Shown in pieces: positions 1 through 8,759 of a DNA stretch of 34,117 bases; the first letter of the stretch is position 1, and each line of letters starts with the position of its first letter. The stretch is from Pseudomonas avellanae BPIC 631 (GTDB taxonomy: Bacteria; Pseudomonadota; Gammaproteobacteria; Pseudomonadales; Pseudomonadaceae). Both the position numbers and the translations under genes were made by a program. The stretch is from the NCBI RefSeq assembly GCF_000444135.1, contig NZ_ATDK01000277.1, forward strand, positions 1-34,117. The letters are read 5' to 3'. The notes beneath the pieces are model-generated. The model worked only from the letters and a program-made list of their open reading frames with translations, was not told where the DNA came from and did no database searches.

Positions 1-101
1 CGCTCTGCGTCACAAATCTGCGCTGCGCCGCATACTCAAGACCGGACGCAGAGCGTCCAGAACGGCATACGACGCGGAGCGTCGCACGATCGTTGCTCAG
101 A
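1..101. repeat. Palindromic intergenic repeat, copy 1 (cut by window edge)
   Basis: This stretch contains three short imperfect palindromes of the form GACGC-N3-GCGTC, at 1-11 (5' end cut off by the window), 44-58 and 71-83. The first is the reverse complement of the core of the second, so larger stems are also possible. Nearly the same arrangement, in the same order, recurs at 20942-21047, and a half copy sits at 32157-32200. It lies just 3' of argH, so it may act as a terminator or mRNA-stabilising element. That role is inference; the repetition is seen directly. Confidence 0.8.
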
Positions 102-124
102 CTCGAGGAAAGCCTTGGCTGTAT

Positions 125-1519
125 TCAGCGCCCGGCCAGTAGCTCCTGGCCGCGAACCACGGCGGCGCGGACTTGCTCAGGTGCGGTGCCGCCGATGTGG
201 TTACGGGCGTTGACCGAGCCTTCCAGGGTCAGCACGGCGAACACGTCCTGTTCGATCTGGTTGCTGAATTGACGCAGCTCTTCCAGACTCATTTCAGCCA
301 GGTCCTTGCCGGTTTCCACGCCATATTTCACGGCATGGCCAACTATTTCGTGGCAGTCACGGAACGGCAGGCCACGGCGCACCAGATAGTCAGCCAGGTC
401 GGTCGCGGTCGAGAACCCGCGCAGCGCAGCTTCGCGCATGATGGCGTGCTTGGGTTTGATCGCCGGGATCATGTCGGCAAACGCGCGCAGCGAATCACGC
501 AGGGTGTCGGCAGCGTCGAACAGCGGCTCCTTGTCTTCCTGATTGTCCTTGTTGTAAGCCAGCGGCTGGCCTTTCATCAGGGTCAGCAGGCCCATCAGCG
601 CACCGAATACGCGGCCACTCTTGCCACGCACCAGCTCAGGCACGTCAGGGTTTTTCTTCTGCGGCATGATCGAGCTGCCGGTACAGAAGCGGTCCGGCAG
701 ATCGATGAACTGGAACTGTGCACTGGTCCAGAGCACCAGCTCTTCGGAGAAGCGCGACAAGTGCATCATCGCGATGGACGCAGCCGAGCAGAATTCGATA
801 GCGAAGTCACGATCGGAAACGCCGTCCAGCGAGTTGCCACCCACCACGTCGAAGCCCAGCAGTTTGCAGGTCAGCTCGCGGTCGATCGGGTAGGTGGTGC
901 CTGCCAGCGCAGCGCTGCCCAAAGGCATGCGGTTCAAGCGCTTGCGGCAGTCCACCAGACGCTCGTAGTCACGGCTGAGCATTTCAAACCAGGCCAGCAT
1001 ATGGTGACCAAATGTGACCGGCTGTGCGGTCTGCAAGTGCGTGAAGCCGGGCATGATGGTGTCGGATTCGCGCTCGGCCTGACCCAGCAGGCCCTTTTGC
1101 AAGCGAGTGATCTCACTGAGGATCAGGTCGATTTCGTCACGCAACCACAGGCGGATATCGGTGGCGACCTGATCGTTACGGCTGCGACCGGTGTGCAGCT
1201 TCTTGCCGGTGATACCGATGCGATCGGTCAGGCGGGCCTCGATGTTCATGTGCACGTCTTCGAGATCGACGCGCCATTCGAAGCTGCCGGCCTCGATCTC
1301 GGCCTGGATGGTATTCAGGCCATCAACGATGGTATCGCGCTCAGCGTCGGTCAGGACGCCCACCTTGGCCAGCATGGTGGCGTGGGCGATGGAGCCCATG
1401 ATGTCGTGGCGATACAGGCGTTGATCGAAGGTGACGGAGGCAGTGAAACGCGCGACAAACGCGTCGACGGGTTCACTGAAGCGGCCGCCCCAGGACTGGT
1501 TGGTCTTGTCGGTGCTCAT
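125..1519 (-). CDS. argH: Argininosuccinate lyase ArgH
   Basis: This cytoplasmic enzyme cleaves argininosuccinate to arginine and fumarate, the last step of arginine biosynthesis. The 464-residue product has the normal family length. It shows the fumarase/aspartase superfamily signature [12 protein letters not shown] on the flexible catalytic loop, the substrate-binding motif TGRSRNDQ near residue 110, and [13 protein letters not shown] carrying the conserved histidine. It starts at the ATG at 1519 with [14 protein letters not shown], the usual beginning in pseudomonads. It is transcribed away from algZ, and the divergent spacer is 134 bases. A palindromic repeat lies 24 bases beyond its stop codon. 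The identification is secure. Confidence 0.98.
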   Translation of the reverse strand: MSTDKTNQSWGGRFSEPVDAFVARFTASVTFDQRLYRHDIMGSIAHATMLAKVGVLTDAERDTIVDGLNTIQAEIEAGSFEWRVDLEDVHMNIEARLTDRIGITGKKLHTGRSRNDQVATDIRLWLRDEIDLILSEITRLQKGLLGQAERESDTIMPGFTHLQTAQPVTFGHHMLAWFEMLSRDYERLVDCRKRLNRMPLGSAALAGTTYPIDRELTCKLLGFDVVGGNSLDGVSDRDFAIEFCSAASIAMMHLSRFSEELVLWTSAQFQFIDLPDRFCTGSSIMPQKKNPDVPELVRGKSGRVFGALMGLLTLMKGQPLAYNKDNQEDKEPLFDAADTLRDSLRAFADMIPAIKPKHAIMREAALRGFSTATDLADYLVRRGLPFRDCHEIVGHAVKYGVETGKDLAEMSLEELRQFSNQIEQDVFAVLTLEGSVNARNHIGGTAPEQVRAAVVRGQELLAGR

Positions 1520-1580
1520 GGATTCGCTCGTTGCTCAACAGAAAGTGGCGTGCCTGATACCTGGCACAAGGGCGGTTGCG

Positions 1581-1589
1581 ATGATAACA
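1581..1589 (-). promoter_or_regulatory. Candidate extended -10 promoter for argH
   Basis: Read on the minus strand, the sequence is TGTTATCAT, which fits an extended -10 element (TGnTATnAT). It lies about 60 bases upstream of the argH start. I see no good -35 box at the usual distance, as expected for extended -10 promoters. The hemC upstream region carries the near-identical TGTTATTAT. The assignment is inference from motif only. Confidence 0.4.
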
Positions 1590-1653
1590 GGGTTGCTGCT
1601 TTTTTATTTCCGGATGGCTTGCCGCTGACAAGGCTTGGGCAGAGACTGCAAGC

Positions 1654-2748
1654 ATGCGAACAGAACCCGTGAAAACCCCTGCCAGGCCAGCGCCCGGCAA
1701 AGATTTTTTTCTCCCCGAACTGTGCCTGCCGCAGGCATTGCTCGTGCTTGTCGTACTGGCCGAGCTGCTGGTGGTGGTGCTGGTGGTGGTGCTGGTGCTG
1801 GTAGAACCGATGCGTGCCGGTTTCGACTGGGTACGTCTGGCGCTGATGTCGCTGTTCGTGCAGTGGATCGTGTTGCTGTCCGCCGCGCTGCTCTGCGGCT
1901 TGCGACCCTGGCTGGCGCGCCTGACGCCGGGGCTGGCCGGCATGCTCAGTTGCCTGCTGGTCGTCGGCCTGACCCTTCTGTGCACAGCCGTCACCGACGT
2001 TTGTCAGCTAACCGGGCGGATTTCAATCAGTGGGATGGTCGAGCGCTACCTGCGTTACTCGACCATCGCGCTGATCATGTCAGCCCTGATGCTGCGCTAC
2101 TTCTACTTGCAGAGTCAGTGGCGCAAACAGCAGCAGGGCGAGCTGCGGGCCAGGATTGAATCGTTGCAAGCGCGAATCCGCCCGCACTTTCTGTTCAATA
2201 CTCTCAACAGTATCGCCAGCCTGGTCGCCAGCGATCCGGTCAAGGCCGAACAGGCAGTGCTGGATCTTTCCGACCTGTTTCGTGCCAGTCTGGCCAAGCC
2301 CGGCAGCCTGGTGACGTGGAGCGAAGAGCTGGCATTGGCAAAACGATATTTATCGATTGAGCAATATCGTCTCGGCGAGCGTCTACAGTTGGACTGGAGG
2401 GTGAGCGCAATTCCTGATGACTTGCCGATTCCCCAGCTAACCTTGCAACCATTACTTGAAAACGCTTTGATTTATGGCATTGCTCCGCGAATCGACGGAG
2501 GCGTGGTAACGGTCGAAGCGGACTACAAAGGGGGAGAGTTCATATTGAGCGTCAGCAATCCCTATGAAGAAGTTGCCAATCGGCAGACTTCCAACGGTAC
2601 TCAACAGGCCCTGTCGAATATAGGTGCACGTATTACGGCACTTTTTGGCCCGCACGCCAGTCTGAGCGTGGAGCGCCGTGACGGTCGTCACTACACCTGT
2701 CTACGCTATCCTTGTGCGAGACTCACGCAGGAAGCCAGAGCTATATGA
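1654..2748 (+). CDS. algZ: AlgZ/FimS-type membrane sensor histidine kinase
   Basis: This is the sensor partner of AlgR and belongs to the LytS-like His_kinase family. The 364-residue product begins with a cytoplasmic tail and the conserved FLPELC motif, followed by four hydrophobic segments between about residues 27 and 150. The first of these is unusually rich in valine and is encoded by a 12-base tandem repeat (1768-1803). The phospho-acceptor motif RPHFLFNTLNS has its histidine at residue 178. An N-box-like LQPLLENALIYGI follows near residue 270. In P. aeruginosa, AlgZ/FimS with AlgR controls alginate synthesis, twitching motility and virulence genes. The stop codon overlaps the algR start in ATGA, so the two are probably translationally coupled. 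The start has only a weak ribosome-binding site, so its exact position is less certain than the gene. Confidence 0.95.
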   Translation: MRTEPVKTPARPAPGKDFFLPELCLPQALLVLVVLAELLVVVLVVVLVLVEPMRAGFDWVRLALMSLFVQWIVLLSAALLCGLRPWLARLTPGLAGMLSCLLVVGLTLLCTAVTDVCQLTGRISISGMVERYLRYSTIALIMSALMLRYFYLQSQWRKQQQGELRARIESLQARIRPHFLFNTLNSIASLVASDPVKAEQAVLDLSDLFRASLAKPGSLVTWSEELALAKRYLSIEQYRLGERLQLDWRVSAIPDDLPIPQLTLQPLLENALIYGIAPRIDGGVVTVEADYKGGEFILSVSNPYEEVANRQTSNGTQQALSNIGARITALFGPHASLSVERRDGRHYTCLRYPCARLTQEARAI

Positions 2749-3491
2749 ATGTCCTGATCGTTGATGACGAACCCCTGGCCCGCGAGCGATTGAGCCGCAT
2801 GGTCAATGAAATAGAGGGTTATCGAGTACTCGAACCCAGCGCCTCCAATGGTGAAGAAGCCTTGGCGCTGATCGAAACCCACAAGCCTGACGTGGTGCTG
2901 CTTGATATCCGCATGCCGGGTCTCGACGGCTTGCAGGTGGCTGCCAAACTGTGCGAACGCGAAGCTCCGCCTGCCGTGGTCTTTTGCACCGCCCACGACG
3001 AATTCGCCCTGGAAGCCTTTCAGGTCAGTGCGGTCGGCTATCTGGTCAAGCCTGTGCGCGCCGAGCACCTTATCGAAGCGTTGAGAAAGGCCGAGCGGCC
3101 AAACCGCGTGCAATTGGCGGCGATGACGCGGCCGGCGGCAGAAAGCGGTTCGGGGCCGCGCACACACATCAGTGCGCGTACCCGAAAAGGTATCGAATTG
3201 ATTCCGCTGGATCAGGTGATCTACTTCATCGCCGATCACAAGTACGTCACCCTGCGCCACGAAGGTGGTGAAGTCCTGCTGGACGAGCCGCTCAAGGCAC
3301 TGGAAGACGAGTTCGGCGATCGGTTCGTGCGTATTCACCGCAATGCGCTGGTAGCCCGAAAGCGAATCGAAAGCATGAAGCGCACGCCGGTGGGGCATTT
3401 CGAGCTGTTCCTCAGAGGCCTGAATGGTGATGCGCTGATCGTCAGTCGCCGGCATGTAGCGGGTGTGCGCAAAATGATGCAGCAGCTCTAG
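2745..3491 (+). CDS. algR: LytTR-family response regulator AlgR
   Basis: This DNA-binding regulator of alginate, motility and virulence genes has 248 residues, the same as P. aeruginosa AlgR. Residues 1-120 form a receiver domain with VDDEP at 6-10, the phosphorylatable aspartate D54 in LLDIRMPG, and the conserved lysine in the YLVKP motif. Residues from about 140 form a LytTR domain containing IYFIADHKYVTL and FVRIHRNALVA. I chose the ATG at 2745, giving MNVLIVDDEP, because it overlaps the algZ stop and matches the family. An in-frame TTG at 2712 would add 11 residues that do not look like a receiver start. The operon ends here, followed by a 220-base gap before hemC. Confidence 0.98.
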   Translation: MNVLIVDDEPLARERLSRMVNEIEGYRVLEPSASNGEEALALIETHKPDVVLLDIRMPGLDGLQVAAKLCEREAPPAVVFCTAHDEFALEAFQVSAVGYLVKPVRAEHLIEALRKAERPNRVQLAAMTRPAAESGSGPRTHISARTRKGIELIPLDQVIYFIADHKYVTLRHEGGEVLLDEPLKALEDEFGDRFVRIHRNALVARKRIESMKRTPVGHFELFLRGLNGDALIVSRRHVAGVRKMMQQL

Positions 3492-3672
3492 GGTTCCACC
3501 TTGGAGCCTGGCGGCGAAGCCGAAGCACAGAACTGACAGGCGTATCAGGTCTGTGTGATTTCCGGTTGGTCGTTTGACAGCTGTTGCAGCTTCCAGCCAC
3601 TGGCCGGTTGATTGATCGGGATCAGTGGGCTGATCAAGTTTTCAGACAGCGCTGAAGCCGCCCCGGCTGAGC

Positions 3673-3681
3673 TGTTATTAT
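3673..3681 (+). promoter_or_regulatory. Candidate extended -10 promoter for hemC
   Basis: TGTTATTAT matches an extended -10 element and lies about 30 bases before the hemC ATG. A weak -35 (CTGAAG, 3652-3657) sits 18 bases upstream. A perfect TTGACA occurs at 3574-3579 but has no -10 at the right spacing. The motif is seen; its activity is inferred. Confidence 0.45.
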
Positions 3682-3711
3682 CCGGCACATCTACTCAGTA
3701 CGGATTGTTCA

Positions 3712-4653
3712 ATGTCCTCTCGCGAAATCCGCATTGCCACGCGCAAAAGTGCGTTGGCGCTCTGGCAGGCCGAATACGTAAAAGCTCGCCTCGAACAGGC
3801 TCACCCAGGCCTGCTTGTGACCCTGGTGCCAATGGTCAGCCGTGGCGACAAGCTGCTCGACTCCCCGCTGTCGAAAATCGGCGGCAAGGGCCTGTTCGTC
3901 AAAGAGCTGGAAACGGCGTTGCTGGAAGACAACGCCGACATCGCCGTGCACTCGATGAAAGACGTGCCGATGGACTTCCCCCAGGGGCTGGGCCTGTTTT
4001 GCATCTGCGAGCGTGAAGACCCGCGCGATGCGTTTGTGTCCAACACCTTTGAGAGCCTGGACACAGTGCCGGCGGGAAGCATCGTCGGCACCTCCAGCCT
4101 GCGCCGCCAGGCACAGCTGCTGGCGCGGCGTCCGGACCTGCAGATCCGCTTCCTGCGTGGCAACGTCAATACCCGACTGGCCAAGCTGGATGGGGGCGAA
4201 TACGACGCCATTATTCTGGCCGCTGCCGGCTTGATCCGCCTGGGCTTCGAAGACCGCATCACCTCGGCGATCAGCGTCGATGACAGTCTGCCAGCGGGCG
4301 GTCAGGGGGCTGTGGGTATCGAATGCCGCAGCGTCGATGCCGAAATTCATGCCCTGCTGGCCCCGTTGCACCACGAAGACACCGCTGTGCGCGTGATTGC
4401 CGAACGCTCGCTGAACAAGCACCTCAATGGTGGCTGTCAGGTGCCTATCGCCTGTTACGCAGTGCTGGAAGGCGATGATGTCTGGCTGCGCGGGCTGGTC
4501 GGCGATCCGTCAGGGCGGGTGTTGCTGCACGCCGACGCCCGAGCGCCGCAGACCTCCGCCCAGGCGCTGGGCGTGCAGGTTGCCGAAGCATTGCTGGCTC
4601 AGGGGGCGGCCGAGATTCTCAAGGCCGTCTACGGCGAGGCCAACAACGAATGA
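3712..4653 (+). CDS. hemC: Porphobilinogen deaminase (hydroxymethylbilane synthase)
   Basis: HemC polymerises four porphobilinogen units into hydroxymethylbilane in tetrapyrrole (heme, siroheme, cobalamin) synthesis. The product is 313 residues, the usual length. Hallmarks are the N-terminal [14 protein letters not shown], the catalytic-site stretch [18 protein letters not shown] and [10 protein letters not shown]. The cysteine that holds the dipyrromethane cofactor is in NGGCQVPI at residue 242, the same number as in E. coli. It is the first gene of hemCDXY, and its stop overlaps the hemD start in ATGA. The algR-hemC neighbourhood is conserved in Pseudomonas. Confidence 0.98.
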   Translation: MSSREIRIATRKSALALWQAEYVKARLEQAHPGLLVTLVPMVSRGDKLLDSPLSKIGGKGLFVKELETALLEDNADIAVHSMKDVPMDFPQGLGLFCICEREDPRDAFVSNTFESLDTVPAGSIVGTSSLRRQAQLLARRPDLQIRFLRGNVNTRLAKLDGGEYDAIILAAAGLIRLGFEDRITSAISVDDSLPAGGQGAVGIECRSVDAEIHALLAPLHHEDTAVRVIAERSLNKHLNGGCQVPIACYAVLEGDDVWLRGLVGDPSGRVLLHADARAPQTSAQALGVQVAEALLAQGAAEILKAVYGEANNE

Positions 4654-5426
4654 GTGCCTGGCGTCTGCTGCTGACCCGTCCCGCCGAAGAATCGGCGGCG
4701 CTGGCAACGGTGCTGGCCGATGCCGGGATCTTCAGCAGCAGTCTGCCTTTACTCGAAACCGAGCCGTTAGCCTTGACGCTTGCACAGCGTTCGATCATTT
4801 TCGAGCTGCTCAATTACTGTGCAGTCATCGTGGTCAGTAAACCTGCTGCGCGGCTGGCCATCGAACTGATCGATGAAGTGTGGCCGCAACCGCCTATGCA
4901 GCCGTGGTTCAGTGTGGGTTCAGCAACCGGGCAGATACTCCTCGATTACGGACTCGATGCGAGCTGGCCGGAGCAGGGCGATGACAGCGAAGCCTTGCTC
5001 GACCATCCACGCCTTAAACAGGCGATTGCCGTACCGGGAAGTCGCGTGCTGATCATGCGCGGCGATGAAGGGCGAGAACTGCTGGCCGAGCAATTACGCG
5101 AACGTGGGGCGGGTGTCGATTACCTGCCGCTGTACCGTCGCTACCTGCCGCAGCATGCTCCTGACACCCTGCCGCAACGCGTTGCGGTGGAACGCTTGAA
5201 CGGGCTGGTGGTCAGCAGTGGGCAGGGTTTTGAACATTTGCTTCAGTTGGCAGGCGATTCATGGCCGGATCTGGCCGGTCTGCCGCTGTTTGTACCGAGC
5301 CCCCGGGTTGCCAGCCTTGCGCAGGCAGCGGGCGCGCGGAACGTTATTGATTGTCGTGGCGCCAGCGCCACGGCATTGCTGGCAGCGTTGCGGGATCAAC
5401 CCCAGCCTGCCGTCAAAGCGTATTGA
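4650..5426 (+). CDS. hemD: Uroporphyrinogen-III synthase
   Basis: HemD closes and inverts ring D of hydroxymethylbilane to give uroporphyrinogen III, directly after HemC. The 258-residue product starts [11 protein letters not shown], with the typical N-terminal LLTRPAEES, and has FSVGSATG and a late [13 protein letters not shown], matching the two-lobed HemD fold. Sequence conservation is weak across this family, so the call also leans on position. It shares ATGA with the hemC stop and is followed 50 bases later by hemX. The length is normal and nothing unusual is seen. Confidence 0.96.
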   Translation: MSAWRLLLTRPAEESAALATVLADAGIFSSSLPLLETEPLALTLAQRSIIFELLNYCAVIVVSKPAARLAIELIDEVWPQPPMQPWFSVGSATGQILLDYGLDASWPEQGDDSEALLDHPRLKQAIAVPGSRVLIMRGDEGRELLAEQLRERGAGVDYLPLYRRYLPQHAPDTLPQRVAVERLNGLVVSSGQGFEHLLQLAGDSWPDLAGLPLFVPSPRVASLAQAAGARNVIDCRGASATALLAALRDQPQPAVKAY

Positions 5427-5476
5427 TCGACACTTGTCGTTTACGCTATTACGCCAAAATGCAAAGGATGGGATAC

Positions 5477-6598
5477 GTGAGCGAAACAGCCTTGCCTAAA
5501 GACGAAGAATCGGTGTTGAAAACGCCTGCATCCAAGCCTGAACCGGTACGCGTCGAGCGGACCGGCAACCGCAGCAGCGGCCTGGTATTTCTGGCGCTGC
5601 TGCTCGGCATCGCCGGTATCGCCGTCGCGGGCTGGGGCGTGTGGCAACTGCGTATGCTGCAAGCCGGACACCAGCAGCAGCGCGGTCAGGTCGAGGACAT
5701 CGCCGAGCAGACTCTGGTGCTGGCGCAGAATGACCAGCAACTGAGCGCGCGACTCGCGCAATTCCCGCCAGCCAATCAACTGGAAGACAGCCGCCGTCTG
5801 GTCGCGCAGTTGCAGGGCGATCAGCAGCGTCTGAGCCAGCGACTCGAAACCGTTCTGGGTGCCAGCCGCAAGGACTGGCGTCTGGCCGAGGCTGAACATC
5901 TGCTGCGCCTGGCCAGCCTGCGTCTTTCGGCGCTGCAAGACATCAACAGCGCCCAGGCACTGGTGCAGGGTGCCGATGAAATTCTGCGTGAGCAGGATGA
6001 CCCGGGCTCCTTCGCTGCCCGCGAGCAACTGGCCAAGAGCCTCGCCGCCCTGCGCAGCGTCGAGCAACCAGACCGCACCGGGCTGTTTCTGCAACTGGGC
6101 GCCCTGCGTGAGCAGGCCGTACAGCTCAACAAGCTGGCCCCCGAGTATGAAGACAAGGGCGAGTCGCTTCTGGGGCTGACTGCCGACAAGACCGAGCAAA
6201 GCCGCTGGTCGCAATGGTGGGACGAGATTTCCCATTACTTCCGTGTCGATTTCAATGCAGACAAGGACATCCGCCCGGTATTGGCAGGGCAAAGTCTGGC
6301 CCAGGTGCGTCTGGCCCTGAGCCTCGCGCTGGAGCAGGCGCAATGGGCGGCGCTCAACGGTGAGCCAAAGGTCTACAGCCAGGCCATTACCGAAGCGCAG
6401 AGCGTGCTGAAAGCCAACTTCAACCAGGACGACCCGCAGAGCAAAGTGCTTGGGCAAGGGCTTGAGGCGCTGGCCAGCAAGCCGGTATCGGTCAAGACCC
6501 CCGACCTGGCCCCGACCCTGAGTTCGGTGCAGGCCTACCTTGAACGCCGTCACGCCGCCGGCCAGCCAGCCGAGGCGCAGCAGGGGACCAGCCGATGA
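5477..6598 (+). CDS. hemX: HemX-family membrane protein of the hem operon
   Basis: The product is a 373-residue HemX-family protein (once annotated as uroporphyrin-III C-methyltransferase in enterobacteria, though methyltransferase motifs are absent here). It has a short cytoplasmic N-terminus, one transmembrane segment at about residues 35-58, and a long, glutamine-rich, mainly helical periplasmic part with likely coiled coil at about 60-130. I chose the GTG at 5477 (MSETALPKDEE) because AAGGA lies eight bases upstream; in-frame ATGs at 5459 and 5468 are alternatives that overlap this ribosome-binding site. Its stop overlaps hemY. The exact role in heme metabolism is not established. Confidence 0.9.
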   Translation: MSETALPKDEESVLKTPASKPEPVRVERTGNRSSGLVFLALLLGIAGIAVAGWGVWQLRMLQAGHQQQRGQVEDIAEQTLVLAQNDQQLSARLAQFPPANQLEDSRRLVAQLQGDQQRLSQRLETVLGASRKDWRLAEAEHLLRLASLRLSALQDINSAQALVQGADEILREQDDPGSFAAREQLAKSLAALRSVEQPDRTGLFLQLGALREQAVQLNKLAPEYEDKGESLLGLTADKTEQSRWSQWWDEISHYFRVDFNADKDIRPVLAGQSLAQVRLALSLALEQAQWAALNGEPKVYSQAITEAQSVLKANFNQDDPQSKVLGQGLEALASKPVSVKTPDLAPTLSSVQAYLERRHAAGQPAEAQQGTSR

Positions 6599-7842
6599 AG
6601 CGCGTCTATGTGCTGTTATTCATCGCGATCGTCGCTGCGGCGCTGATCGGTGTCGCGGTTGCCGAGCATTCAGGTTACGTGCTGATCGCGTATCAGAACT
6701 TCCGCTATGAATCGAGCCTGTGGGCGACCCTGGCGCTGCTGGTCGCGGTTCTGCTGGTCATCGCCATACTGAGGCTGCTGATCACGCTGCTGACGACCTC
6801 GGGCCGCGTGGTCAACCCATGGTCACGTCGTAACCGCCGTCGCCGCGTGCAAATCGCTATCGAACAAGGTCAGATGGACCTAGCCGAGGGCCGTTGGGCC
6901 AGCGCGCAACGTCACCTGCAACGCGCGGCCGAGGCCGATGCTCACCCATTGCTTTACTACATTGGCGCCGCCCGCGCTGCCAATGAGCAAGGTCGCTACG
7001 AGGAGTGCGATGCGCTGCTGGAACGCGCACTGGAACGTCAGCCGCAAGCCGAGCTGGCCATTGCCCTGAATCACGCTCAGTTGCAGCAGGACCGTGGTGA
7101 CACCGACGGCGCACTCGGCACACTGCAAGCGATGAACGAGCGTCATCCACACAATCCTCAGGTCCTGCGCCAGTTGCAGCGTCTGTACCAGCAACGTGGC
7201 GACTGGTCCGACCTGATCCGCCTGCTGCCGGAGCTGCGCAAGGACAAGGTTCTGCCACCCAAGGAACTGGCCGAACTGGAGCGCCGCGCCTGGGGCGAGA
7301 ACCTCACGCTGGCGGCCTATCGAGATGAGAGCGACGAGGGCGCGCCTACCGGCCTGCCTTCACTTGAAGCGGCCTGGCAAGGGCTCAGCTCCGCGCAACG
7401 TCAGGAACCACAACTGGTGCTGGCGTATGCCGATCAACTACGTCGCCTGGGTGCCGAGGCTCAGGCTGAAGAGGTGCTTCGCGCAGCCCTCAAGCGCGAT
7501 TACAACAGCCATCTGGCGCGGCTCTACGGGCTGGTACGCGGCAGTGACCCGCTAAAGCAACTGCAAACGGCGGAAGGCTGGCTCAAGCATCATCCCGCCG
7601 ACCCAAGTCTGTCGCTGAGCCTGGGCCGTATCTGCCTGCAAGGCAGACTGTGGGGCAAGGCGCGGGATTATCTGGAGAGCAGCCTGCGTCTGGAACGCAA
7701 CCCGGAGACCTGCGCAGAACTGGCGCGCTTGCTGGCGCAACTGGGTGAGACGGATCGCAGCAACGCGCTGTTCCAGGAAGGCCTGGGCCTGCTCGACGAG
7801 CGCTTTCTGTCTCGTCCTTTGCCGGCGCTGACCAAGGCGTGA
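6595..7842 (+). CDS. hemY: HemY-type TPR membrane protein
   Basis: The 415-residue product matches proteobacterial HemY, a membrane protein of the hem operon. This is unrelated to the protoporphyrinogen oxidase called HemY in Bacillus. Two transmembrane helices lie at about residues 5-23 and 42-65, followed by a basic cytoplasmic patch (SRRNRRRRVQ). The rest consists of TPR-like helical repeats, such as residues from about 100 with HLQRAAEADAHPLLYYIGAA. It probably supports late heme synthesis, but the biochemistry is not settled. It starts within the hemX stop (ATGA) and is last in the operon, with a strong intrinsic terminator seven bases after its stop. Confidence 0.94.
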   Translation: MKRVYVLLFIAIVAAALIGVAVAEHSGYVLIAYQNFRYESSLWATLALLVAVLLVIAILRLLITLLTTSGRVVNPWSRRNRRRRVQIAIEQGQMDLAEGRWASAQRHLQRAAEADAHPLLYYIGAARAANEQGRYEECDALLERALERQPQAELAIALNHAQLQQDRGDTDGALGTLQAMNERHPHNPQVLRQLQRLYQQRGDWSDLIRLLPELRKDKVLPPKELAELERRAWGENLTLAAYRDESDEGAPTGLPSLEAAWQGLSSAQRQEPQLVLAYADQLRRLGAEAQAEEVLRAALKRDYNSHLARLYGLVRGSDPLKQLQTAEGWLKHHPADPSLSLSLGRICLQGRLWGKARDYLESSLRLERNPETCAELARLLAQLGETDRSNALFQEGLGLLDERFLSRPLPALTKA

Positions 7843-7848
7843 ATCTGC

Positions 7849-7879
7849 CGGAGAGCCCTGTGCGAAGGCTCTCCGTTTT
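7849..7879 (+). terminator. Intrinsic terminator of hemCDXY
   Basis: CGGAGAGCC (7849-7857) pairs perfectly with GGCTCTCCG (7867-7875) around a nine-base loop and is followed directly by TTTT. It starts seven bases after the hemY stop. This is a textbook rho-independent terminator. Confidence 0.9.
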
Positions 7880-8057
7880 ACCTCGAAAGCCGATAAAATC
7901 AGCGCGCAAGAATCGTCCTACACCGATATGTAAAAGAACCACACCCCGGTGTGCTCGTTTTCCTCGGTAAACAGCGACGCATCCGTACGCCGCCACCTTG
8001 AAAGCGCCGCACCCTTTCCTCTACCGTAATCGCCTCGTCCTTTGTTACGGATTTGCC

Positions 8058-8585
8058 ATGTATCTGGCTCGCACACGCTTTCTGTTTTTCCTGGCCTTTC
8101 TGGCATGTGCATTGATCTTCAGCACCGCCCTTTATCTGCAGCAAGCCTTTGCCCTGGACCCTTGCGTGCTTTGCCTTTTGCAACGGGCTGCCGTTGTCGG
8201 TTGTGGCCTGCTGGCGCTGACGGCAACGTGTCACGCGCCGGGCCAGGTGGGGTGGCGTCGTTACAGCCTGGGGCTGTTACTGATCGCCCTAGCCGGAGTG
8301 GGCACAGCAGGTGCCCAGGTCTGGCTGCAAACAGCTTCCGTCGATCAATTGATACCGTTTATTGCCCGACTGGAACACCTCATGGGGCTGTTGTCGCTGG
8401 ACACCTGTATCGACCGGCTGCGCAGCGATGCAATGCTCTGCGCGGAGATCACCTGGTCGCTGTTCGGCATCACGTTGCCTGAGTGGAGTCTGCTGGCATT
8501 TACAGGCATTGCGCTGCTGCCGCTGTACCCCCTCTTGAGCGAATTCAGCCACTGGCTGGCTGGCAAAAGTCAGGGCGAGTATTAA
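8058..8585 (+). CDS. dsbB: DsbB-family disulfide bond formation protein (DsbH-like)
   Basis: DsbB proteins reoxidise the periplasmic thiol oxidase DsbA and pass electrons to quinones. The 175-residue product has four hydrophobic segments. The first periplasmic loop carries the CxxC pair in DPCVLC (C36, C39), and the second carries C117 and C128, so both redox pairs are present. I chose the ATG at 8058 (MYLARTRF); an upstream TTG at 7998 would add 20 residues with no family support. In P. aeruginosa the gene at this position beside hemY is the second DsbB-type gene (dsbH), so this is probably that paralogue rather than the main DsbB. It follows the hem terminator and so has its own promoter. 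Confidence 0.9.
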   Translation: MYLARTRFLFFLAFLACALIFSTALYLQQAFALDPCVLCLLQRAAVVGCGLLALTATCHAPGQVGWRRYSLGLLLIALAGVGTAGAQVWLQTASVDQLIPFIARLEHLMGLLSLDTCIDRLRSDAMLCAEITWSLFGITLPEWSLLAFTGIALLPLYPLLSEFSHWLAGKSQGEY

Positions 8586-8637
8586 ACGCTTGTATGAACT
8601 TTATCTCCTGCGTACCTTGATGGCCTTGTCGAGCGAG

Positions 8638-8729
8638 CATAATCTGGGCCGCACGCGTCACTGGAAATATGCTGTCCTGACGCATCTATCAGGCCAGGTT
8701 CTTGCTGACCAGCAAGAACGGCACAGGAC
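8638..8729 (+). promoter_or_regulatory. Structured leader and possible promoter of rsd
   Basis: A possible -10 (CATAAT, 8638-8643) with a poorly spaced TTGATG (8617-8622) precedes a structured region. GTTCTTGCT (8698-8706) and AGCAAGAAC (8711-8719) form a perfect nine-base-pair hairpin with a GACC loop. It can be enclosed by a second stem of GTCCTG (8674-8679) with CAGGAC (8724-8729). No T-run follows, so it is a poor terminator. The structure ends about 30 bases before the rsd start and may act in the mRNA leader. Confidence 0.45.
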
Positions 8730-8759
8730 CGCATACCCCTGAAGGGAAGAGAGAAGACC

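Noticed and set aside
173..1672. A 499-codon open frame on the plus strand opposite argH
   Set aside because: It is antisense to a secure gene and its translation has no domain; long opposite-strand frames are common in high-GC DNA.
3574..3579. Perfect TTGACA as the hemC -35 box
   Set aside because: No -10-like sequence lies 16-18 bases downstream; the extended -10 at 3673 fits better.
8596..8618. GAACTT upstream of rsd as an AlgU promoter
   Set aside because: No TCnnA follows at 16 or 17 bases, so the -10 is missing.
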